A stretch of 64,000 nt of DNA, taken from NCBI GenBank assembly GCA_029007825.1, contig JAQXIO010000052.1, forward strand, positions 1-64,000, in the 5' to 3' direction. The notes beneath the pieces were generated by a model. That model made no database searches, was not told where the DNA came from, and was given only the letters and a program-made list of their open reading frames with translations. The stretch's first letter is position 1. Every line of letters begins with the position of its first letter. The position numbers were made by a program, and so were the translations under genes. Shown here piece by piece: positions 18,199 through 26,724 of the stretch. The stretch comes from Bacteroidales bacterium (GTDB taxonomy: Bacteria; Bacteroidota; Bacteroidia; Bacteroidales; JAQXIO01).

Positions 18199-19200
18199 TT
18201 ACTTGTTCAGAGCCGTTGCAACATCGACAGCAACAGCAACGGTTGCTCCTACCATCGGGTTATTACCGATTCCCAGGAATCCCATCATTTCTACGTGAGC
18301 AGGAACTGATGAAGAACCGGCGAACTGAGCGTCTGAGTGCATACGTCCCATTGTATCCGTCATACCGTAAGAAGCAGGGCCTGCTGCCATATTATCGGGG
18401 TGAAGCGTACGACCCGTACCACCACCAGAGGCAACTGAGAAATACTTTTTACCCATTTCGTTACACTCTTTCTTGTATGTTCCGGCAACAGGGTGCTGGA
18501 AACGTGTAGGATTCGTAGAATTTCCCGTTATGGAAACATCAACACCTTCTTTATGCATGATGGCTACACCTTCACGAACATCGTCGGCACCGTAGCAACG
18601 CACTTTCGCACGTGGGCCTTTTGAGTAAGCTATTTCACGAACAATCTTAAGTTCGGAAGTATAATAGTCGAATTCTGTCTGCACATAGGTAAAACCGTTG
18701 ATACGGGATATAATTTGTGCAGCGTCTTTACCGAGACCATTCAATATGCAACGCAAAGGTTCTTTACGCACTTTGTCTGCTTTTGCTGCAATTTTAATTG
18801 CACCTTCGGCTGCTGCAAACGATTCGTGACCTGCAAGGAATGCAAAACATTTCGTTTCTTCGCGAAGCAGACGTGCAGCCAGGTTTCCATGTCCTAAACC
18901 AACCTTACGGTCTTCAGCAACAGAACCCGGAATGCAAAATGCCTGTAAGCCAACTCCTATAGCTTCGGCTGCGTCGGCAGCTACTTTACAATTCTTCTTC
19001 AAAGCAATTGCAGCACCTACAACATAAGCCCATTTTGCATTTTCAAAACAGATAGGCTGTGTTTCTTCACAAGTTTTATAGGGATCGACACCGGCTGCAT
19101 CACAAATGGCTTTCGCTTCTTCTATGCTTGCGATTCCATTAGCATTCAGCGCTGCATTAATTTTATCGATCCGGCGGTCATAGCTTTCAAATAATGGCAT
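18199..19200 (-). CDS. GGGtGRT protein (family of unknown function)
   Basis: A 333-aa soluble protein carrying the signature SGGGTGRTLHPDN (about 253-265) that names the GGGtGRT family. Other conserved-looking stretches are ESYDRRIDKINAALN at the N terminus and FAGSSSVPAHVEMMGFLGIGNNPMVGATVAVAV at the C terminus (quoted in part: GIGNNPMVGA). The family is known in anaerobic bacteria beside NifU-like iron-sulfur scaffold genes; no activity is established to my knowledge. The Gly-rich motif suggests nucleotide or phosphate binding, but that is inference. Upstream on the same strand lie a two-helix membrane protein and a NifU-like scaffold, forming one operon with a shared terminator. Confidence 0.88.
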   Translation of the reverse strand: MPLFESYDRRIDKINAALNANGIASIEEAKAICDAAGVDPYKTCEETQPICFENAKWAYVVGAAIALKKNCKVAADAAEAIGVGLQAFCIPGSVAEDRKVGLGHGNLAARLLREETKCFAFLAGHESFAAAEGAIKIAAKADKVRKEPLRCILNGLGKDAAQIISRINGFTYVQTEFDYYTSELKIVREIAYSKGPRAKVRCYGADDVREGVAIMHKEGVDVSITGNSTNPTRFQHPVAGTYKKECNEMGKKYFSVASGGGTGRTLHPDNMAAGPASYGMTDTMGRMHSDAQFAGSSSVPAHVEMMGFLGIGNNPMVGATVAVAVDVATALNK

Positions 19201-19204
19201 ATTA

Positions 19205-19387
19205 TTAGTTTTTTAAATTTTTGTTTACTAAGAAAATTGCAAATAATATATTCAAAACAATTACTCCTCCGCAAGACAACATATAGATTCCCTTCCATTT
19301 AGGAAGGAGAATAAAAGCAATTACGGAAGCAATGGCTATTATAACTATAAGTATTGTCAGGATTCGTATAATTGTTTTTTTATTCAT
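19205..19387 (-). CDS. Small two-helix membrane protein
   Basis: A 60-aa protein, MNKKTIIRIL followed by two hydrophobic segments (about 8-28 and 34-53) and a short basic tail NKNLKN. The ATG at 19387 overlaps the 3' end of the NifU-like gene by 8 nt (that gene ends at 19380), which suggests translational coupling; the GGGtGRT start follows 4 nt after its stop. I do not recognise the family. Its insertion between two soluble proteins that usually occur together suggests a membrane anchor or partner, but that is inference. The frame is short, so there is some risk it is not expressed, although the overlap and composition argue that it is. Confidence 0.65.
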   Translation of the reverse strand: MNKKTIIRILTILIVIIAIASVIAFILLPKWKGIYMLSCGGVIVLNILFAIFLVNKNLKN

Positions 19388-20072
19388 GACGGGGATCGAT
19401 GTATTTTGCAGCTTCGTCAAAACGGCCATAAGTACCTTTTGCTTTTTCCAAAGCTTCGTTTGCGTCGATGCCTTTTTTTATCATATCAGTAAATTTACCG
19501 AGATGGATAAATTCGTAACCGATTACTTCTCCATCCGCATCAAGAGCCATCCGTGTGCAGTATCCTTCAGCCATTTCAAGATAACGGGGACCTTTTGCTA
19601 AAGTTCCGAACATAGTACCAACCTGGCTGCGCAAACCTTTACCTAAATCTTCAAGACCGGCACCGATAGGCAGACCACCTTCAGAAAAAGCCGATTGTGT
19701 GCGTCCATAGACAATCTGAAGGAATAATTCACGCATTGCCGTATTTATCGCGTCACAAACGAGGTCTGTGTTCAATGCTTCCAGCAATGTTTTTCCCGGA
19801 AGGATTTCCGATGCCATAGCAGCAGAGTGTGTCATTCCTGAACAGCCGATGTTATCTACCAATGCTTCCTGAATAATTCCATCTTTGACATTAAGCGTTA
19901 ATTTACAAGCACCCTGCTGAGGAGCACACCAACCCACACCGTGAGTTAAGCCTGAGATATCAACAATTTCTTTAGATTTTACCCATTTTCCTTCTTCTGG
20001 AATTGGTGCAGGACCATGGTTTGGCCCTTTCTTTACAACACACATGTGTTCTACTTCATGAGAATAAATCAT
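19380..20072 (-). CDS. NifU-like iron-sulfur cluster scaffold protein
   Basis: A 230-aa member of the NifU/IscU-like scaffold group that pairs with GGGtGRT proteins. Visible conserved cysteines are in VGWCAPQQGACKL, DNIGCSGMTHSAA and the YCTRMAL segment. The N-terminal motif PNHGPAPIPEEGKWV is typical of this subgroup. Scaffold proteins assemble an Fe-S cluster for transfer to client enzymes. It is first in an operon with the two-helix protein and GGGtGRT. A -7 motif lies about 48 nt upstream of the start. The exact client is unknown. Confidence 0.82.
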   Translation of the reverse strand: MIYSHEVEHMCVVKKGPNHGPAPIPEEGKWVKSKEIVDISGLTHGVGWCAPQQGACKLTLNVKDGIIQEALVDNIGCSGMTHSAAMASEILPGKTLLEALNTDLVCDAINTAMRELFLQIVYGRTQSAFSEGGLPIGAGLEDLGKGLRSQVGTMFGTLAKGPRYLEMAEGYCTRMALDADGEVIGYEFIHLGKFTDMIKKGIDANEALEKAKGTYGRFDEAAKYIDPRHE

Positions 20073-20119
20073 ATTCGCCGTTTAATGTTATAGTGAATAA
20101 TAGTGTTCTTAATGCAGCG

Positions 20120-20127
20120 CAAATGTA
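20120..20127 (-). promoter_or_regulatory. -7 element of the NifU-like/GGGtGRT operon
   Basis: On the minus strand this reads TACATTTG, matching TAnnTTTG, 48 nt upstream of the NifU-like ATG. No clear -33 partner is seen. Confidence 0.45.
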
Positions 20128-20272
20128 CAAATTTTTCCGCATTTCATTTTGGATTGTCGGGAGAAAGTTTTCAAGGTTTTCATCTTCCAAAATCTATAAT
20201 CAGGCATTCTAAAAATCCCCATCTTTTTATGTATTTACGTACAACCTTAAAAGTGCTGTCATTCTATAGTCT

Positions 20273-20310
20273 AAAAAAAGAAATGCAATCCGGCGACGAA
20301 TTGCATTTCC
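20273..20310 (-). terminator. Terminator of the SGNH hydrolase gene
   Basis: Arms GAAATGCAAT (20280-20289) and ATTGCATTTC (20300-20309) form a hairpin followed on the minus strand by a run of seven T residues. It lies 25 nt after the stop codon. Confidence 0.85.
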
Positions 20311-20334
20311 CTACTTAGTGAAGTATCTTTTATT

Positions 20335-22452
20335 TTATTTCTTTACAAAAGAAAATGTTGCTTCCGTTGTTTTCAATATATAAAATCCGGGAAGTAAACC
20401 TGCAATGTCTATCGGTTCTCCGTTATAATTGTTTATGGCTCGGATCACAGTTCCCTTTCCATCTAAAATTAATATAGATTCAGCTTCTACACCCTGCAAT
20501 CTAACTATGTTTTCAGCCGGGTTCGGATAAAGTATAATCTTTTTTTCTGTATTTTCGATACCTACCATGTCTCCGTATGTAGCTGTCAGCACAATATCCT
20601 TGCCTGGCATCGTCAATGTTGTTTCGGGCTTCGTCACATCTGCCACTGATTTTACATCTCCCGTCCACTCTTTAAATTCTTTTCCGGCTTCTGGCTCATC
20701 GGCTATTATTGTAACGGTTTCGCCTTCGGTTGCGGTGGAGAAATCTGCATGTCCATTGTTTACCGTAATCGCATAACCCGCAGACTGGGTGATATTAAGA
20801 AGTACCGGTTCAACACCTACTCCCACTAATATAATTTCGGCATTACGCTTTTCTCCGGTAGTATTTTCGTCCACAGTAAGCGTAATCGTCTTTTTATCCA
20901 GAAGTTCATTGCCCGTGTTGTTATCCACTGCATTTACCGTAATCCAGTCCGTCTTGTCATATACCTGCCAGTAGGTGTTCGTATTGACCGTTATTGTTTT
21001 CTGGCTTCTTCCTTTGGAGAACTTCAATGTATCGTCTGCCGTTGTTTCCAATGCCAGTTTATAGGATGGCTTATATACACGTATTTCTTTAATTTTTGCT
21101 ACGGCTCCAATCATGCAGATTTCATGTCGGGCATTTGGAAAACCCTGGGCCAGGGTCACTAAATTTTCATTTTCTCCATTCTGTGTCTGTGGTAGTATAT
21201 ATGTATCTTTTGCATAAAGTTTTGTCTCGAAAGAAAACGTAAGATTTCTGGGGCTCGCCCACCAATCTTCGCTACGAATCACAATTTTTCCGGAATTCGA
21301 TTCAAAGCGGCTATTCAGGTTGCCGATTCCATCTTCTCCGGTTTCAGTTCCGGTCAAAGTGAAATTCTGGCTATTATCGATACTGATCGTCCATGTTTCT
21401 TCTTCCAGATAGGGAGAAGTACCGAATGTCTGAACCGCTCCCCCACTCCAAAATCCTCCGCCTCCGGAAGCTCTCGTGTTGTTATAGCATCCCGGAAATT
21501 CCGAAGGTTTCTTCCCGTCAATAAAAGTATTGATAGCTTCCATTCCAGAGCCATTTTCTGTTATGATATCTATACGGTTCCCTTCTATCGGTAATTTTAT
21601 CGAATCATTTTCGACCATTACATCTGTTCCGACTTTATACACTTTTACCATTCCGTTAGGGTCATGATTATCTCCGGCATAATAACGGAAATGTCTTGCT
21701 GTCAAAGCTGCTGTCAGATAATTACCCTGCTCAGCAAAATGAATGTCATCGGATAACAATGTTCCGGATTTGGGAGTATAACAGTTTTCCTTTAAATAGT
21801 CGTACCATTCCTGACGACGGTTATCGCGCTCCAACCCATAGGTTTTACAATATCCGGGAATCGTCTGAAAAGACATTTTATTTTCCCAAGTCGACATATT
21901 CGTCAGGTCGTAATTCCAGTCACAACCGGAACCGCTACCATCATTTCCTCCGAGATGATCGGTTTGTATCAACATTTCTGCCGTCGTACATCCACGAATG
22001 ATCCGCAAAATTGTTTCATAATAGGTATGGTGGCCCAGAACATGGAAGATTACCAGATCCGGATAATAAGTTGCAATATCCTGATAGGTTGTTCTCCATA
22101 AGACAGAAGAGGCAAAACCTCCTACGCCCAGACAGTTAACATCAATATCGGCATTCGGGTAAGCGGCTTTGAGAGCGTCTGACAGGGTTCGCCACCATTT
22201 ATTGTTTCCATCGCTTAAAGATTGTCCGTAAATTGCAATTTTAACCTTTTTCGGATTCTCGGGAGTACTCGATTCCAGCAAATGCATTGTACGAGGCATC
22301 AATTTACCTAATTGAGCCGATTCTTCCAGACTGAGAGGAACCGGTTCCGGAAAATTTTCTGGATTTGGTATTACGACTTCGCTGAAAGCGGCAGCTGCAT
22401 TCATTATGCTCGCCAACATTACGATGTAAAAGGTTTTGATCGTTTTTTTCAT
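20335..22452 (-). CDS. T9SS-exported SGNH/GDSL-type hydrolase with BACON and B-repeat domains
   Basis: A 705-aa secreted protein with a signal peptide (about 1-24). The N-terminal SGNH hydrolase domain has a serine block IYGQSLSDGNNKW (about 73-85), GVGGFASS, a FHVLGHH segment and the catalytic DDIHF motif (about 236-240). This fold covers carbohydrate esterases and lipases. A beta domain (about 260-475) follows, then a BACON-like domain (about 480-560, ending LLNITQSAG), an InlB B-repeat-like unit (EGETVTIIADEPEAGKEFKEW, about 575-625) and a C-terminal T9SS type A sorting domain (ILYPNPAENIVRL, about 640-705). It is divergent from the ADP-ribosylglycohydrolase-like gene. Deacylation of a complex glycan is plausible but unproven. 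Confidence 0.85.
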   Translation of the reverse strand: MKKTIKTFYIVMLASIMNAAAAFSEVVIPNPENFPEPVPLSLEESAQLGKLMPRTMHLLESSTPENPKKVKIAIYGQSLSDGNNKWWRTLSDALKAAYPNADIDVNCLGVGGFASSVLWRTTYQDIATYYPDLVIFHVLGHHTYYETILRIIRGCTTAEMLIQTDHLGGNDGSGSGCDWNYDLTNMSTWENKMSFQTIPGYCKTYGLERDNRRQEWYDYLKENCYTPKSGTLLSDDIHFAEQGNYLTAALTARHFRYYAGDNHDPNGMVKVYKVGTDVMVENDSIKLPIEGNRIDIITENGSGMEAINTFIDGKKPSEFPGCYNNTRASGGGGFWSGGAVQTFGTSPYLEEETWTISIDNSQNFTLTGTETGEDGIGNLNSRFESNSGKIVIRSEDWWASPRNLTFSFETKLYAKDTYILPQTQNGENENLVTLAQGFPNARHEICMIGAVAKIKEIRVYKPSYKLALETTADDTLKFSKGRSQKTITVNTNTYWQVYDKTDWITVNAVDNNTGNELLDKKTITLTVDENTTGEKRNAEIILVGVGVEPVLLNITQSAGYAITVNNGHADFSTATEGETVTIIADEPEAGKEFKEWTGDVKSVADVTKPETTLTMPGKDIVLTATYGDMVGIENTEKKIILYPNPAENIVRLQGVEAESILILDGKGTVIRAINNYNGEPIDIAGLLPGFYILKTTEATFSFVKK

Positions 22453-22494
22453 GATATTAAAAAGGACTTAATTGATTAAAAAATAGTAATGTCG

Positions 22495-22502
22495 CAAAGA
22501 TA
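22495..22502 (-). promoter_or_regulatory. -7 element of the SGNH hydrolase gene
   Basis: On the minus strand this reads TATCTTTG, matching TAnnTTTG, 43 nt upstream of the ATG at 22452. Confidence 0.5.
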
Positions 22503-22531
22503 GATTTTTTATGCGAAAGTATTTTAAAAAT

Positions 22532-22562
22532 TTTGAACTATTCTTTAATTGTTGTTTCTTTG
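22532..22562 (+). promoter_or_regulatory. Promoter of the ADP-ribosylglycohydrolase/GH20 unit
   Basis: TTTG at 22532-22535 and TTTCTTTG at 22555-22562 are spaced by 19 nt, fitting the Bacteroidetes -33 and -7 layout with one deviation (TT for TA) in the -7. The predicted start is near 22569, 17 nt before the ATG at 22586. Confidence 0.55.
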
Positions 22563-22585
22563 TAACTGAATAAATTAAGAGGATT

Positions 22586-24265
22586 ATGTCGTTTAAATCT
22601 TTCACTACTTTTATCTTATTATCGCTTGTTTTAGCCTCGTGCAAAAGTAATGAATCCCAATCCCAAATCATATCCGTTCGTGAATATGAAGATAAATTAA
22701 AGGCTGCCTGGATCGGTCAGATGGTCGGTGTCGGCTGGGCTGCTATAACCGAATATAAATGGATCGGTGAAATTATTCCGAAAGAGGAAGTTCCTGAATG
22801 GACACCTGACATGGTTAATCAATATGGGCAGGACGATCTTTACGTTGAGATGAACTTTATGGAGTCTATGGAAAAATACGGTTCCGATGTATGCATACGA
22901 CGTGCCGGCATCGATTTTGCCAATACAGATTTCGGGCTGGCTGCAGCAAATGACCGTGCCAGAGAAAATTTACGGGCAGGTATTGCTCCACCTGCTTCAA
23001 GCCATCCCCGCTTTAATGTAAATTGCGAGGATATCGATTATCAGATAGAAGCCGACTATTCAGGGATTATAGCTCCCGGAATGCCTCAGGTTCCCATTTC
23101 CCTCGGTGAAAAGTTTGGGAGGCTGATGAATTATGGTGACGGAATGTATGCCGGTCAGTTTATCGGTGGAATGTATTCTGCGGCTTATTTTGAGAGTGAT
23201 ATCGAGACAATTATCAAAAAAGGGTTAGCTTGTATTCCCGACAGTTCGCAGTATACTTCTTGCATTATGGATGTTATCAACTGGTATCATGAAGATCCTA
23301 TCAACTGGAAAGGTACTTGGAGAAAAATTGTCGATAAATACTATAATACGCTTGATTATCAACCGTTTCACCGCGTCAATCCTAAAGCATGGGCTGGTAT
23401 TGATGCCAAACTAAACGGTGCCTTTGTAGTGTTGGGTTTATTATACGGTCGTGGAGATATAGATTCTACTTTTTATATTTCCGTTCGTTCGGGTTTTGAT
23501 TCGGACTGTAATCCATCCAGTGCATTAGGTATTCTATTTACGTCAAAAGGACTCGATAACATTCCGGAAAAATATTATTCGGCTCTTGATGAAACTAAGA
23601 TTTTCTCCAGTACTCATTATACTTTTCCTAAACTGATTGAGGCCTCGAAAAAACTGACTAAAAGTTTTATGGACGAATATGGTGGTAAAATAGAAAAGGG
23701 AAGTGACGACCAGGAATATCTGATTATTCCGATGCCAAAGCCTGTACCTTCCAAATTAGCCCGTTCATGGAATCCGGAACCACTGGATGAATCTTCTATC
23801 TATTACACCGATGCCGAGATGAAAGAGATAAAATTCCTGCCATCCTGTGCATTTGACTCCATACTGCAGATATTTGCTCCGGGATGGCTCATCAGCAATT
23901 GCACGACAGAAGCTACTCCCAAACTGATATCATTGCGAGGACGGGATAATGTGCTTCAAATGGCTTTCATAGAGAACGGAAGTTGCAATATCCGGCATGA
24001 ATTACTTGTTCCCGAGACTAAAAATCCTAAACTTAAACTAAGTGTATTGAATGAACCGGGAAAGACATGGACATTGAAAATTCTGTTTAACTGGCAGCCT
24101 GTATATACCATCGAGGTTAACGATACTCTGACCAAAGACGGATGGTTCGACATAATTCAGGACTTATCCGAATATAAGGGTAAAAAGCTTTTTATTCTTC
24201 TTAACGGAAGTGAGGGCAGCGGTAATGACAGTAAAGTTTTTCTTAATAATTTGACTATACAATAA
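22586..24265 (+). CDS. ADP-ribosylglycohydrolase-fold lipoprotein
   Basis: A 559-aa exported lipoprotein (LVLASCKSN lipobox). Residues about 30-370 match the ADP-ribosylglycohydrolase fold. They include KLKAAWIGQMVGVGWAA near the start, the GQDDLYVE pair of acidic residues (about 80-87, equivalent to the metal-binding DDT motif) and FDSDCNPSSALGIL (about 307-320, equivalent to the family's GGDTDT metal site). The C-terminal 170 residues form a beta domain of the jelly-roll type. ADP-ribose substrates are not expected outside the cell. This placement beside GH20 and GH36 genes suggests a glycan- or nucleoside-directed activity of the fold. It starts 17 nt after a promoter and ends 10 nt before the GH20 gene. 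Confidence 0.82.
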   Translation: MSFKSFTTFILLSLVLASCKSNESQSQIISVREYEDKLKAAWIGQMVGVGWAAITEYKWIGEIIPKEEVPEWTPDMVNQYGQDDLYVEMNFMESMEKYGSDVCIRRAGIDFANTDFGLAAANDRARENLRAGIAPPASSHPRFNVNCEDIDYQIEADYSGIIAPGMPQVPISLGEKFGRLMNYGDGMYAGQFIGGMYSAAYFESDIETIIKKGLACIPDSSQYTSCIMDVINWYHEDPINWKGTWRKIVDKYYNTLDYQPFHRVNPKAWAGIDAKLNGAFVVLGLLYGRGDIDSTFYISVRSGFDSDCNPSSALGILFTSKGLDNIPEKYYSALDETKIFSSTHYTFPKLIEASKKLTKSFMDEYGGKIEKGSDDQEYLIIPMPKPVPSKLARSWNPEPLDESSIYYTDAEMKEIKFLPSCAFDSILQIFAPGWLISNCTTEATPKLISLRGRDNVLQMAFIENGSCNIRHELLVPETKNPKLKLSVLNEPGKTWTLKILFNWQPVYTIEVNDTLTKDGWFDIIQDLSEYKGKKLFILLNGSEGSGNDSKVFLNNLTIQ

Positions 24266-24275
24266 TTTACTCGCT

Positions 24276-26540
24276 ATGAAAAAGACTTTTTTCTTTTTTT
24301 CAGCTTTTCTGATGCTTTTATCTTCGTGTGGAGATAAAAAACAGGCAGAAGCTCTACAAATTGTACCCCAACCAGTATCGATTGATCGACAATCGGCCAG
24401 TTTTGAAGCAAACCAGATAAGTATTTCCGTATCTCAGGCTTTATTAAACAAAGATGCCGAGCTATTTGCCAAAACATTTACGATACTTACAGGCATTCAA
24501 CCTCAAATGGCTGCCGAAAATAATGGAAATGTTGCCCTTACTCTCGAAGATAATATCCCTCAGATTGGTGATGAAGGATACATTCTGGAAGTAGGAAGAA
24601 CCCATATCAATATAAAAGCAAATACTTCCGCCGGTATTTTCTATGGTTTGCAGACTTTGCTCCAATTACCGATTAAACAGGAATCCAATAAAATTACCAT
24701 TCCTTGTGTAACGATTACCGATTATCCACGTTTTGCATGGAGAGGGAACATGATGGATGTTTCAAGACACTTTTTCACTAAAGAAGAGGTGAAAAAACAA
24801 ATCGATCTTTTAGCTCAATACAAATTCAATACTTTCCACTGGCACTTGACAGACGATCAGGGTTGGCGCATCGAGATAAAAAAATATCCCGAACTTACAG
24901 AGCTCGGAGCATGGCGTATAGACGATGAAGATGAAAACAGCGAATGGGATTATTTTAAAACCATATCAAACGATCCCACCAAAAAACTCTATGGCGGTTT
25001 CTACACACAGGAGGAGATCAAAGAAGTTGTGCAGTATGCAGCAGAACGTCATATTACAATTGTTCCCGAGATTGAATTTCCCGGACATGCCAATGCTGTA
25101 ATAGCCGTTTATAATTCACTTAATTGCAGTGGTAAACCATTTGTCCGTAATCCGGAAACGCCATGGGAATTTTTCGATCCATTGTGTTTAGGAAACGAAG
25201 ATACTTATAGTTTCGCTGAAAATGTATTAAGCGAAGTATTCGAACTTTTCCCGGGAGAATATATCCATATAGGTGGAGACGAATGCAAGCGTAGCAATTG
25301 GGAAAAATGTCCCCGTTGCCGTGCCGTAATGCAGAAAAATAATTTAAAAGAAGCCAGCGAGCTACAGAGTTATTTTAATGAGCGCATTGAGAAATTCTGC
25401 ATCTCGAAAGGAAAAAAGATGATAGGTTGGGATGAAATTCTTGAAGGTGGCCTCTCTCCTACTACAGCTGTTATGTCGTGGCGCGGGGAAGATGGCGGGA
25501 TAGCAGCAGCTAAAGCCGGTCACAACGTCGTTATGACACCAGGAGAATATCTCTATTTTAATGGTTCGAATGATCTTTTGACCCTCGAAACCGTCTATAA
25601 TTACGATCCGGTTCCATCTGTTCTGACTCCGGAGGAATCTCAATATATAATGGGTGCACAGGCAAATTTATGGGCAGAAGAGATGAAAACTTATAAAGAT
25701 GTACAACGTCAGACATTGCCTCGTCTGCTTGCCCTGGCTGAGATAGACTGGACACCTAAAGAATTCCAGAATTATCAAAAATTCTGTAGTAAATTGCCTT
25801 ATCAACTGGCATTGCTGGAAAAAGAGGGATACGAATTTTATATTCCTGCTATCGGAATATTGAATGACGATCTTTTCTATACGGATAATTACAATTATAC
25901 TTTACCTATCGAGATAGAAGGTTTCGATGTCCGCTATACGCTGGACGGTAGTGATCCGGATGCTTCTTCACCGCTTTATACCGGTCCTATCCGCATAAAT
26001 GAAACATCGACCATTAAAGTGGCACCATTCATGCCTTCAGGAAAACGCGGAGATATAAAAACAGCGAAAATAACCAAAACGATACTGACTCCCGCTGTTT
26101 CGGCTGAAAACGTACAACCGGGATTGGATGCGACTTATTTCAGAGGAATGATTTCGACACTGGCCGATTTTAATAAATTCAGCAAAATCCGTTCTTTCTC
26201 ATCTTCGATTGTCGGGCTGCCGGAAGATCGTGATGCTGATGGTTTCGGTCTGGAATTCAACGGATACTTATCAATCGATGAAGATGGGGTCTATAATTTT
26301 GCATTGAAATCGGATGATGGCAGCGAACTATTCATTGATGATATCAAAGTAATCGATGCCGACGGAATTCATGGTGATAGTCCGGTATTCGGCAGAATCG
26401 CCTTGGCTAAAGGATTGCATAAAATCCAGATCCGTTATTTCGATAACGCTTATGGCGAAGCTCTTAGTCTGGAATGGGGAAAAGGTAATGAAAAATTGAC
26501 TCCTATCCCACCGGATAAATATTTCCAGAATCAAAAATAA
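24276..26540 (+). CDS. GH20 beta-N-acetylhexosaminidase with PA14 domain
   Basis: A 754-aa lipoprotein (LLSSCGDKK, Cys18) that removes terminal beta-linked GlcNAc or GalNAc from glycans. The order is an N-terminal GH20b domain (about 25-145) and a catalytic barrel with HWHLTDDQGWR (about 188-198) and the catalytic GGDE pair (Asp335-Glu336). A chitobiase-type C-terminal domain (YTLDGSDPDASSPLYTGPI) follows, then a PA14 domain near 625-745 that may bind carbohydrate. It is co-transcribed with the upstream gene (10-nt gap) and closed by a terminator. Together with NagB at 32.7 kb it would feed GlcNAc-6-P into glycolysis after phosphorylation elsewhere. Confidence 0.95.
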   Translation: MKKTFFFFSAFLMLLSSCGDKKQAEALQIVPQPVSIDRQSASFEANQISISVSQALLNKDAELFAKTFTILTGIQPQMAAENNGNVALTLEDNIPQIGDEGYILEVGRTHINIKANTSAGIFYGLQTLLQLPIKQESNKITIPCVTITDYPRFAWRGNMMDVSRHFFTKEEVKKQIDLLAQYKFNTFHWHLTDDQGWRIEIKKYPELTELGAWRIDDEDENSEWDYFKTISNDPTKKLYGGFYTQEEIKEVVQYAAERHITIVPEIEFPGHANAVIAVYNSLNCSGKPFVRNPETPWEFFDPLCLGNEDTYSFAENVLSEVFELFPGEYIHIGGDECKRSNWEKCPRCRAVMQKNNLKEASELQSYFNERIEKFCISKGKKMIGWDEILEGGLSPTTAVMSWRGEDGGIAAAKAGHNVVMTPGEYLYFNGSNDLLTLETVYNYDPVPSVLTPEESQYIMGAQANLWAEEMKTYKDVQRQTLPRLLALAEIDWTPKEFQNYQKFCSKLPYQLALLEKEGYEFYIPAIGILNDDLFYTDNYNYTLPIEIEGFDVRYTLDGSDPDASSPLYTGPIRINETSTIKVAPFMPSGKRGDIKTAKITKTILTPAVSAENVQPGLDATYFRGMISTLADFNKFSKIRSFSSSIVGLPEDRDADGFGLEFNGYLSIDEDGVYNFALKSDDGSELFIDDIKVIDADGIHGDSPVFGRIALAKGLHKIQIRYFDNAYGEALSLEWGKGNEKLTPIPPDKYFQNQK

Positions 26541-26562
26541 CGAGTTCTTAACATAGAACGAT

Positions 26563-26598
26563 AGAAAAAGCAATCCGGTTGGGTTGCTTTTTCTTTTC
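26563..26598 (+). terminator. Terminator after the GH20 gene
   Basis: A 14-bp stem (AGAAAAAGCAATCC with GGGTTGCTTTTTCT, one G-T wobble) around a GGTT loop, followed by T-rich sequence. Confidence 0.88.
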
Positions 26599-26724
26599 TG
26601 ATCCGGCTCTTTTTTATTTCATTTATTCTTTGGACACAGAAGTAAACTTAAAATATGTATTCGAGAATATCTACAAGGATTTATCTATCTTTATCCATTG
26701 TTTAATTACCTAATTCGAGTGGTC

